From Actinomyces oris (GTDB taxonomy: Bacteria > Actinomycetota > Actinomycetes > Actinomycetales > Actinomycetaceae): a stretch of 64,000 bases of DNA. This document shows positions 54,665-64,000 of the stretch, piece by piece. Each line of letters begins with the position of its first letter. The first letter of the stretch is position 1. The stretch is from assembly GCF_001937445.1 (NCBI RefSeq), contig NZ_MSKS01000050.1, positions 39,500-103,499 on the forward strand, in the 5' to 3' direction. The notes beneath the pieces were generated by a model, which was not told the DNA's origin, did not search any database, and saw nothing but the letters and a program-made list of their open reading frames with translations. A program made the translations under genes and the position numbers.

Positions 54665-56653
54665 TCAGAAGCTGCGGTCGGCCAGGTTGTCGCGCAGGTC
54701 CCCCAGGTGGGGGCCGTGCACCCCCACGCGCCACACGCGCCAGCCGTCGGCGTCGGTGACTGCCTGGGCGGCGTTGGCGGCCGACGTCGGGTCGGTGAAG
54801 GAGCGCCCGTCGGACAGGGTGATGACGCCCTCCACCGACAGGATCGCCTCGTGGTAGATGCCTCGACGCAGCCGCTGCCAGACGATCTGGGTCGGTTCGC
54901 CCAGCGAGGCCGCCACGGCCGCCAGCTCCGCGGTCTCCTGGACCTGGAGGGACTTCGAGGGGTCCCCGCCCAGCGCCTCGGCCACCGGGTCGAGCGCGTC
55001 GGCCGACCCGCGCAGCGGCTCCCAGGACACGAGCGGCACCGCGCCGGTGGGCGCCTCCGGGCGGGACTCGCTGGGGGCGACGGTGGACCAGGCCTGCGCG
55101 GCCCGCACCGAGTGCCCGCCGCCGGAGGAGACGCGCGAGGCGTCTAACTGCGCGGCCGGCGCGGCCGAGGAGGCATCATGCTCAGAGCGCGCCGCCCGCG
55201 AGCGCCGCCCCATGCGCGTGCGCGAACCGGGCCGGCTCGGGGCATCGCCGATCTGCGGGGCTCCTGCGGTATCGCGCGTCTCATCGGCGGCGGCGAGCGG
55301 AACGGAGGAAGGCGCCGAGCCGGCCGACGCCGCTGAGCCGCTCCCCCCGGACAGGCTGCTCCCGCCGAGGATGTCCACGCCTCCGGCCAGGGCGGCGATG
55401 GCCCGCTGCCCGGCACTGGGGTCATCGGTGGAGTCGGGGCGGCCCGGGTGGCCGACGTCGTCGGCAGAGGGCTTGTCGCCGGGGTCGTGGTCGGAGTCGC
55501 CGGGGCGGTCCGCGGGCTCGGACGCGGCGGGAGCCTGAGGAGCGTCGTCGGAGCTCTCCGGGCCCGGCTCGGGCCGGCTCGCCGTGGCCTCGGCACCGCG
55601 GTCGGCATCGGTCGTGGTGTCATCGGGGGCGGCGTCAGCGGCGTCCTGGGTCGGGCCCTGCGCGGGGGTGGAGACGTGGGCGTCGTCGGCAGGGGGCTCG
55701 GCGGCGTCTTCATCCGGTTCGGGCACGGCCTGTCCGGCAGGCTGGGCGTCGTCGGCCTCGGCGGGCTCCTCGGGCTGGGCCTCGTCCCCGCCCTGGGCGG
55801 AGGGGGCATGTACCTGGGGCTGCTCGGCGGTGACGGCCACCGGCTCGAACAGCTCGGAGAGCGCGTCGGCGGCACCCGTTGCGGCGAAGGCTCCCGCCGG
55901 AATGGCGGCGCCGGTGTCATCAGCGCCCTCAGCGTCGGGGGCATGCGCCGGCTCGGTGGGGATGACGATCTCGATGGGGCCGGTGACCGGGCTCATGTGC
56001 TCGGCCTGCTCAGTGGCGTCAACGGCCCGCGAGCCACTCGAACCGGCGGAGGCGGAACCGGCCAGGGCCGGGCGGGGCGCACGGGCCACGAGCAGCGGTC
56101 CCCCGGCGGCCACATCCAGCCCGGAGATCTTCTCCACCACGACGACGATGCGCGACTCGTCCACGATGCGCACGTCCACCTCGTGGATCTCCAGCCCGGA
56201 GGAGGCCAGTACTCCCAGCCCTCCGACGACGTCGGGCTCCAGGGAGGCGCTCAGGATCGTCAGCCGCGGTCCGGCCTCGGCCTGGGCGGGCATTGCCTCG
56301 CGGAACTCGTTCCAGTCCTGGCTGAAGGCCCCCAGCCCGCCGGTGTACCTGCTGGCGATCTCGCGGCGGCCCGCGGTGGCGGCCTGGGTCAGGCGCGACA
56401 TGGCGGCCAGCAGCCCCGTGGAGTCGATTCTCTCCAGGACCTCGACGACGACGACCTGCCCGGTGGCGTCCAGGGCGGTCAGGCTCGCTCCGGTCTCGAG
56501 CTCCTCCCACGACAGGGGGAAGAGCGGACGGCGCAGGACGTCGACGATCTGACGCTGGATGGCGACCAGACTGTGAGACAGGGTGATGGCGTCAGCGGAG
56601 CGACCCAGGCGCACGGGCAGGAGGTGGTTGCCGTCGAGCTCGTACATGGCCAT
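54665..56653 (-). CDS. Long protein with RAMA-like C-terminal domain
   Basis: 662 aa from ATG 56653. Residues 1-190 are a compact alpha/beta region (YELDGNHLLPVRLGRSADAI, then a strand-rich part ending VVVVEKISGLDVAAGG). Residues about 200-520 are a long Ala/Pro/Glu/Asp-rich low-complexity stretch. The last ~70 residues (YHEAILSVEGVITLSDGRSF, then TSAANAAQ and GWRVWRVG) match the RAMA domain, which in other proteins accompanies restriction or nucleic-acid enzymes. No enzyme motif is visible. The whole cannot be named; a DNA-binding or repair-linked role is only a guess. Confidence 0.65.
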   Translation of the reverse strand: MAMYELDGNHLLPVRLGRSADAITLSHSLVAIQRQIVDVLRRPLFPLSWEELETGASLTALDATGQVVVVEVLERIDSTGLLAAMSRLTQAATAGRREIASRYTGGLGAFSQDWNEFREAMPAQAEAGPRLTILSASLEPDVVGGLGVLASSGLEIHEVDVRIVDESRIVVVVEKISGLDVAAGGPLLVARAPRPALAGSASAGSSGSRAVDATEQAEHMSPVTGPIEIVIPTEPAHAPDAEGADDTGAAIPAGAFAATGAADALSELFEPVAVTAEQPQVHAPSAQGGDEAQPEEPAEADDAQPAGQAVPEPDEDAAEPPADDAHVSTPAQGPTQDAADAAPDDTTTDADRGAEATASRPEPGPESSDDAPQAPAASEPADRPGDSDHDPGDKPSADDVGHPGRPDSTDDPSAGQRAIAALAGGVDILGGSSLSGGSGSAASAGSAPSSVPLAAADETRDTAGAPQIGDAPSRPGSRTRMGRRSRAARSEHDASSAAPAAQLDASRVSSGGGHSVRAAQAWSTVAPSESRPEAPTGAVPLVSWEPLRGSADALDPVAEALGGDPSKSLQVQETAELAAVAASLGEPTQIVWQRLRRGIYHEAILSVEGVITLSDGRSFTDPTSAANAAQAVTDADGWRVWRVGVHGPHLGDLRDNLADRSF

Positions 56654-57062
56654 GGATGGGGCCGCCTTTCCTCGTCGTCCTGCTCCGCGATGGCCCCCAG
56701 CACAGGTGAGCACGCACATGGACGGCTCACAGTCGAGTCACCCACGAACACAGTGCCCAGCCATCCTGTCACGACCGCCAGCACACGGCAGACTATCTCA
56801 TGACGGCAACGAGCAGTGGGTCGCCACCCCATCACATCAGTCCGCGCACAGTGAGAAAACTGCGACAGCACACCTAGATCGAGGTTATCTCCTAGGGTTG
56901 TCCCTGAATCTTGGAGAGACCGGTCTCATGGTCGCATCCGCCTCGAGGTGGATGAGGATGGCCGGGAAGTGGATAAGAATGTCGGCTGGTCGGCTCCCGA
57001 CGGGAGCCCCTCCACCCCTTTCGCACCACAGCCTCCCATCACCTACCGCCTGAGGAGCGTTC
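56654..57062. other. 409-bp divergent intergenic region
   Basis: It lies between the RAMA-domain gene (minus) and the mprF-like gene (plus). It contains a perfect 12-bp palindrome GAGACCGGTCTC at 56916-56927 and a degenerate tandem repeat (GGTGGATGAGGATGGCCGG then GTGGATAAGAATGTCGG, about 56950-56990). GGAG lies 5 nt before the mprF-like start. No further gene is supported. Confidence 0.55.
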
Positions 57063-59609
57063 ATGCCGTCGGACTCGTCCACCACGACTCCCCCGGACGC
57101 ACCCGAGCTCGCGCCCTCCCCGGCGCCCTCCTCCGCCCCATCACCGTCGTCCTCGCCTGCGGCCCCCGCATCGCGGCCCTCGCACCTGAGCGCCTACGCG
57201 CACCGAGCCTGGCGGGCCACGCGCACCTGGCTGGCCTCGGCGCCGGCCGCGACCACCTGCGCCGTGCTGACCCTGGTCATCAGCATCGCCCTGCTGCCCT
57301 GGGGGCCCCGGGGGCAGATCGCCCTGTCCGCCTACATCGACCAGCCCCAGCGGGTGTGGACCCTGCTGACCGCCTGGGCGGTCCCCGGCCACCTGCTGCC
57401 GGTGACCGGAAGCCTCATGCTGCTGTCCGTCGGCGTGCTGCTGGAGCGGCTCCTGGGCACGCGACGGTGGCTGGCCACCGCCGCCGTCTCCTGCGCCGGC
57501 GGCATCGTCCTGGCCCAGGCGCTCTACCCCCTTATCGGCCGCGTGTGGGAGGCCTGGTCCCCCTACCTCGTCCACCCCCCGATCCAGGGCATCAGCCTGC
57601 CCACCGCCGGCCTGGTGGCGGCCTCCACCAGCGTCATGCGCCCGTCCTGGCGACGGCGCACGCGCCTGGCGACCTTCGCCGTTCTCATCGTCTCGGCCGC
57701 CGTGACCGGAACCGTGGGCGCGCTGGCCCGTCTGGGAGCCGGCGTCATCGGCCTCATCATGGGAATCGTCCTGGAACGCGGGCAGCAGACGGCCCCCTCC
57801 CAGGAGCTGCCCCGACGTGCGGAGCGCGAGCTCGTGGCCTTCCTGGTGGCCTGCTGGGCCGTGAGCTGCGCCCTGGCGGTGGTGAGTAACGCCGCCGGCC
57901 CCTTGGCCGACGCCCGCTACGGGCTGACCCCCGCCATCCTGCCCAAGGACGCCGTCATCTACCCCGTCGAGCAGCTCCTGATGTGCATGCCGGCGCTCCT
58001 GCAGCTGGTCCTGGCCGACGGCCTGCGCCGCGGGCGTCGATCAGCGGCCTACGGCACCATCACCCTGCAGTTCTTCCTGGGGGTGTGCGCGGCCCTGTTC
58101 GCCCTGGTGGAGAAGATCGGCGAGCAGCTGCCCGAGTCCGGTCCCACCACGGCCCGGCTCCTGCACAGCTGGCTGCGCTCGGGGCACCTGCTGGTGCCGC
58201 TGCTGCTCAACATCGTGGTCATCAGCCTGGTGGTGTGGACCAGGAGGCGCTTCACCCTGGGCTCGCGCCCGGGCGTCATCCACCGCGCCGTCGTCGCCTG
58301 GATCCTGACCCTCCTGGGTGGGGCGGTCCTGACCGTCGCCGGGGGCCTGCTCATGTCTCATGACTTCTCCCCCTACGCGACCTGGCCCGCCCTGCTGGAG
58401 ACCTACGTGTCCTACCTGCTGCCCATCAGCACCGGCGGCATCATGAGCCTGATCGTCACGCCCCTGACGCCCCTGGCCTACCTGCTCACCGCGTGGGTGC
58501 CGGTCCTGGTGTGGCTCCTGACGATCCTGTGGGTATGGCTGGCCCAGTCCGCTCCCGCCCGCACCCGGGTCTCCGACCGCGAGGAGCTCGTCGACCTGGT
58601 GCGCAGCCGCGGCGCCGGGACCCTGGGGTGGATGCTCACCTGGCAGGGCAACGAGGCCTGGGTCAACGAGGCGGGCACGGCCGGTTTCTCCTACCGGCCC
58701 AGCCGCGACGTCGCCCTGACGGTCGGGGACCCCGCCGCCGACGACGCCGACGTGGCCCAGGCGGTGCGCGACTTCGCCGACTTCGCCACCGACGCCGGAC
58801 TCATCCCGGCCCTGTACTCGGTGCACGCCCCGGCGATGGAGGCCGCTCGCGCCATGGGCTGGACGATCCTGCAGGTGGCCGAGGAGGCCGTCCTGGACCT
58901 GCCGGACCTGGCCTTCCGCGGCAAGGCCTACCAGGACGTACGCACCGCCTTCAACCACGCCAAAAAGGAGGGCGTTGAGGCGGTGTGGACCACCTTCCGC
59001 GACTGCCCGGCCGGCCGGCGCGACCAGATCCGGGCCATCTCCCAGGCCTGGGCCAGTGACAAGCCGTTGCCGGAGATGGGCTTCACCCTGGGCGGCCTGG
59101 CCGAGCTCGACGACGCCGAGACTCGCCTGCTGCTGGCCATTGACGCCGACGGCACCGTCCAGGGCGTCACCTCCTGGCTGCCGGTCTACCGCGACGGGCG
59201 CGTCATCGGCCTGACCCTGGACTTCATGCGACGCCGCGAGGGCGGTTTCCGCCCCGTCATGGAGTACCTCATCGGGCGCGCCGCCCAGGACGCTCAGGCC
59301 GAGGGCCTGGAGATCCTGTCCCTGTCCGGGGCGCCGCTGTCCCGCTCCGCACCAGCCGACGGAGGATCCTCCTCACGCTTCGACCCGCTCCTGAACCTGC
59401 TGGCCTCCGTGCTGGAGCCGGCCTACGGATTCAGCTCCCTGCACGCCTACAAGCGCAAGTTCAAGCCGCGCTCCGTGCCCATGTACCTGGCGGTTCCCGA
59501 TCTGGTGGACCTACCCACCGTGGGCATCGCCATCGCCCGGGCCTACCTGCCCGGTCTCAAGCCCTCTCAGACGGCACGCTTCGCCCAGGTGCTGATGAAC
59601 CGTGACTGA
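57063..59609 (+). CDS. mprF: MprF/LpiA-like phosphatidylglycerol aminoacyltransferase
   Basis: 848-aa membrane enzyme. The N-terminal ~230 residues after an Ala/Pro-rich head have rhomboid-like helices (RVWTLLTAWAVPGHLLPVTG, then SVGVLLERLLGTRRW); further helices reach about 490. The C-terminal DUF2156 domain from about 500 carries GGLAELDDAETRLLLAID, DFMRRREGGFRPVMEYLIGR and SSLHAYKRKFKPR. It should transfer Lys, Ala or another residue from tRNA to phosphatidylglycerol, lowering membrane negative charge. The start is ATG 57063. It overlaps the next gene by 8 nt. Confidence 0.88.
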   Translation: MPSDSSTTTPPDAPELAPSPAPSSAPSPSSSPAAPASRPSHLSAYAHRAWRATRTWLASAPAATTCAVLTLVISIALLPWGPRGQIALSAYIDQPQRVWTLLTAWAVPGHLLPVTGSLMLLSVGVLLERLLGTRRWLATAAVSCAGGIVLAQALYPLIGRVWEAWSPYLVHPPIQGISLPTAGLVAASTSVMRPSWRRRTRLATFAVLIVSAAVTGTVGALARLGAGVIGLIMGIVLERGQQTAPSQELPRRAERELVAFLVACWAVSCALAVVSNAAGPLADARYGLTPAILPKDAVIYPVEQLLMCMPALLQLVLADGLRRGRRSAAYGTITLQFFLGVCAALFALVEKIGEQLPESGPTTARLLHSWLRSGHLLVPLLLNIVVISLVVWTRRRFTLGSRPGVIHRAVVAWILTLLGGAVLTVAGGLLMSHDFSPYATWPALLETYVSYLLPISTGGIMSLIVTPLTPLAYLLTAWVPVLVWLLTILWVWLAQSAPARTRVSDREELVDLVRSRGAGTLGWMLTWQGNEAWVNEAGTAGFSYRPSRDVALTVGDPAADDADVAQAVRDFADFATDAGLIPALYSVHAPAMEAARAMGWTILQVAEEAVLDLPDLAFRGKAYQDVRTAFNHAKKEGVEAVWTTFRDCPAGRRDQIRAISQAWASDKPLPEMGFTLGGLAELDDAETRLLLAIDADGTVQGVTSWLPVYRDGRVIGLTLDFMRRREGGFRPVMEYLIGRAAQDAQAEGLEILSLSGAPLSRSAPADGGSSSRFDPLLNLLASVLEPAYGFSSLHAYKRKFKPRSVPMYLAVPDLVDLPTVGIAIARAYLPGLKPSQTARFAQVLMNRD

Positions 59610-61062
59610 GGTCGGCGGTGCTGGTGCGCCCGACGCCGCCACTGCCGGCAGCACCGCCGACGTGCAGGCCTCGGACGGCGTCGTGGGCGCTCTCAAGGCC
59701 GTCCACATCCTCCAGCCCTGGCTGGGGACGGCCTGCGCGGTCGTTGCCGCGGTAGTCATCGCCTGGCTGTGGTGGCGGCGCACCCGCTACCTGCCCTGGT
59801 CTCGCCAGCTCGTCGTACCCGGCGCCGCAGCGGCCAGCGCAGTGACCTCCTGGCTGGTCGTGGACGTCATCTGGCATCCCATCGCCGACGGCGTCGGCTG
59901 GTTCGTGTGGACCTGGGTGGGAGTCATCGGTCTCGTCATCGCCCAGCTGGTCACCGGCAACCGCACCGAGGGGCGTCACCAGGCGGTGCATTCACGCAAC
60001 CGCCGCCTGGTGCGCGCCACGGAGTCCGCCTCCAGCCTCGTAGCCGTGGTGGCCTCCTCGCTGCTGGCGATCAACACCTTCTTCGCCTCCTACCCGACCC
60101 TGGCATCGGTCCTGGGCTACGGGGTGGCGACCACACCACTCAACCGTCTGCAGGGCGCCGCGGCCCAGTCGCCGGCACCCGTGCGCGGCCACGGGACGCT
60201 GGAGGAGACCTGGAGGCCGCCGTCGGACATGCCCGCCCGCGGTGAGGCGGTCACCGCCGACATCCCGGCCGGCGACCAGTCCGGGACGAAGGGCTTCACG
60301 CCGCGAGGGGCCTTCATCTACCTGCCGCCGGCCTACCTGAGCTCACAGCGCCCGGCCCTGCCGGTCCTCGTCCTGCTCACCGGGCAGCCGGGAAGCCCGT
60401 CGGACTGGTTCGAGCTCGGGAACCTGAAGGACACGATGGACGCCTACGCGGCCGACCACCACGGCCTGGCCCCGGTGGTCGTCGTCGCCGACCTCCTGGG
60501 CAGCCCGTACGCCAATCCCCTGTGCTCCGACACCAAGGCCGGCGGCAAAGTGGCCACCTACCTGGACAAGGACGTCCCGGCCTGGATCAGGGCGAACCTG
60601 CAGGTCGACGACGACCCCGCCCACTGGGCGGTGGCCGGCCTGTCCAACGGGGGCACCTGCGCGATGCAGGTCGTCACCCGCTCACCAGGCGTCTACCGCA
60701 CCTTCCTGGCCATCAGTGCCGAGGAGCACCCCACGCTGGGCAGCGTGGAACGCACCATCTCCGAGGGCTTCGGCGGAGACCGTGCCGCCTACGAGGCCAA
60801 CGATCCGATCTCCCTGATGTCCGCCGCCCCACCCGGCCGCTACGACGGCATCGCCGGCATCGTGTCGGTGGGCCGCCAGGACAAGGGCTACCGCGGGGCC
60901 GTGCCCGTCCTGACCGAGGCCGCCACGAAGGCCGGAATGACCGTGAGCACCCGCCAGTACGACGGCGCCCACACCTGGGCCGTGTGGGGGCCGGCGCTGG
61001 CCGACCAGGTCGACTGGCTGGGCGGGCGCCTGGGCATCGCCTCGCCGTCGCCTGTCTCCTGA
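59602..61062 (+). CDS. Membrane-anchored esterase, probable aminoacyl-lipid hydrolase
   Basis: 486 aa from GTG 59602, overlapping the mprF-like stop. About four membrane helices fill the first 175 residues. A soluble esterase D-like domain follows: FIYLPPAYLSSQRPALPVLV, the nucleophile elbow GLSNGG (WAVAGLSNGGTC), and His in GAHTWAVWG near the end. The Ser/His placement and the elbow match S-formylglutathione hydrolase and mycolyltransferase-type folds. Next to an aminoacyl-PG synthase the natural inference is an aminoacyl-phosphatidylglycerol hydrolase. A trehalose or other ester target is possible. Confidence 0.8.
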   Translation: MTEVGGAGAPDAATAGSTADVQASDGVVGALKAVHILQPWLGTACAVVAAVVIAWLWWRRTRYLPWSRQLVVPGAAAASAVTSWLVVDVIWHPIADGVGWFVWTWVGVIGLVIAQLVTGNRTEGRHQAVHSRNRRLVRATESASSLVAVVASSLLAINTFFASYPTLASVLGYGVATTPLNRLQGAAAQSPAPVRGHGTLEETWRPPSDMPARGEAVTADIPAGDQSGTKGFTPRGAFIYLPPAYLSSQRPALPVLVLLTGQPGSPSDWFELGNLKDTMDAYAADHHGLAPVVVVADLLGSPYANPLCSDTKAGGKVATYLDKDVPAWIRANLQVDDDPAHWAVAGLSNGGTCAMQVVTRSPGVYRTFLAISAEEHPTLGSVERTISEGFGGDRAAYEANDPISLMSAAPPGRYDGIAGIVSVGRQDKGYRGAVPVLTEAATKAGMTVSTRQYDGAHTWAVWGPALADQVDWLGGRLGIASPSPVS

Positions 61063-61111
61063 TCCCAGCCCGGCCCCACGAGACACTACTGGTCTGCGGA
61101 CCTCGCTAGCC

Positions 61112-61129
61112 GGTTACCCGGTTACTCGG

Positions 61130-61135
<6 letters not shown>
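61112..61135. repeat. Three tandem 8-bp repeats at the ppdK 3' end
   Basis: GGTTACCC, GGTTACTC, GGTTACTC run head to tail between the esterase and ppdK stops. The last unit supplies the ppdK stop codon (TAA on the minus strand). Slippage would change only the 3' untranslated part. Confidence 0.6.
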
Positions 61136-63835
<2,700 letters not shown>

Positions 63836-63925
63836 CGATGCCCCTTTCTGATTCGGGTCGTTCTCGGGTCTGCCTCAGATCGTCCTGATGCAGGCGTGAC
63901 GCGGCGACGCGTCGTTCACGATATG

Positions 63926-63954
63926 ACTCTAGTGTGACTTCAGTCCTAGACCAA
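63926..63954 (-). promoter_or_regulatory. Candidate ppdK promoter
   Basis: On the minus strand TTGGTC (63954-63949) and TAGAGT (63931-63926) are separated by 17 bp, about 90 bp upstream of the ppdK start. Spacing is ideal; box matches are moderate. Confidence 0.5.
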
Positions 63955-64000
63955 ACACGCCGACTCCAGCGCGCCTCCTCCCGGCGCGCCCGCCGACGCC

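Noticed and set aside
56885..57085. Small minus-strand frame before the mprF-like gene
   Set aside because: It only reflects a degenerate tandem repeat in the intergenic region.
58350..58366. Match to the IS-end-like dyad inside the mprF-like gene
   Set aside because: Only the left half TGTCTCATGACTTCT matches, the other arm is absent and the reading frame is intact; treated as coincidence.

Overview
The window looks like chromosomal DNA of a high-GC actinobacterium, most likely an Actinomyces-type oral organism. This is inferred from the high GC, the gene set, actinobacterial pairings such as ferredoxin next to dapC, a sortase (LPXTG) surface-protein remnant, and central metabolism built on a type-B succinate dehydrogenase/fumarate reductase plus pyruvate phosphate dikinase. 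No rRNA, tRNA or CRISPR array was found. Most genes are compact core genes. Accessory and lower-GC segments lie at about 4.6-8.6 kb, 17-18.3 kb, 44.7-45.9 kb and 50.1-53.5 kb.

Layout. 0.1-3.6 kb: sdhCAB operon with start/stop overlaps. 3.7-4.5 kb: a methyltransferase. 4.6-6.75 kb: a lower-GC insert carrying a divergent MerR/MFS pair and a truncated hexapeptide-repeat gene, ending abruptly in the 3' remnant of an LPXTG surface protein. 6.8-8.6 kb: a VOC protein, a ribbon-helix-helix/BrnT-like toxin-antitoxin pair and a 90-bp palindromic element whose relative lies at 42.0 kb. 8.6-16.9 kb: citrate synthase, dapC, ferredoxin, a VanW-domain envelope protein and the GTPase TypA. 17-19.1 kb: an MFS transporter and a PH-domain membrane protein. 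19.1-30.7 kb: two complete oligo/dipeptide ABC importers in tandem on the minus strand, each with fused double ATPases but with different gene order.

30.8-43.1 kb: housekeeping and redox genes. These are an LLM flavin oxidoreductase, BioY, a lipase, a Nudix hydrolase, a patatin, an Old Yellow Enzyme homologue, an HxlR regulator with a quinone oxidoreductase, YchJ, an M18 aminopeptidase, a HAD phosphatase, GtrA and a Pth2-like protein. 43.3-50.1 kb: an M48 membrane protease, a 1.3-kb gene-poor stretch with hairpins and inverted repeats, then a TetR-DHA2 efflux-methyltransferase-LLM cluster. 50.2-53.5 kb: an accessory mini-island with a Fic protein behind a perfect palindrome, an RpiB-family isomerase, a HigA fragment, and a RelE/HigB-type toxin with an XRE antitoxin lying between two 125-bp direct repeats. 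The repeats are copies of the 3' end of a membrane-permease gene. 53.5-64 kb: an alpha/beta hydrolase, a long protein with a RAMA-like C-terminal domain, a MprF-like lipid aminoacyltransferase translationally coupled to a membrane esterase, and pyruvate phosphate dikinase.

How the genes work together. SdhCAB, GltA and PpdK are consistent with a branched TCA pathway feeding succinate formation, and the two peptide importers and the M18 aminopeptidase with peptide use. The MprF-like/esterase pair probably tunes the charge of membrane lipids. Several local regulators (MerR, HxlR, TetR, Fic with an HTH) sit beside candidate operators that can be read directly as inverted repeats. I see no large undescribed defence system. 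The most unusual structures are the repeat-flanked toxin-antitoxin locus, the palindromic element family, and the RAMA-tailed protein.
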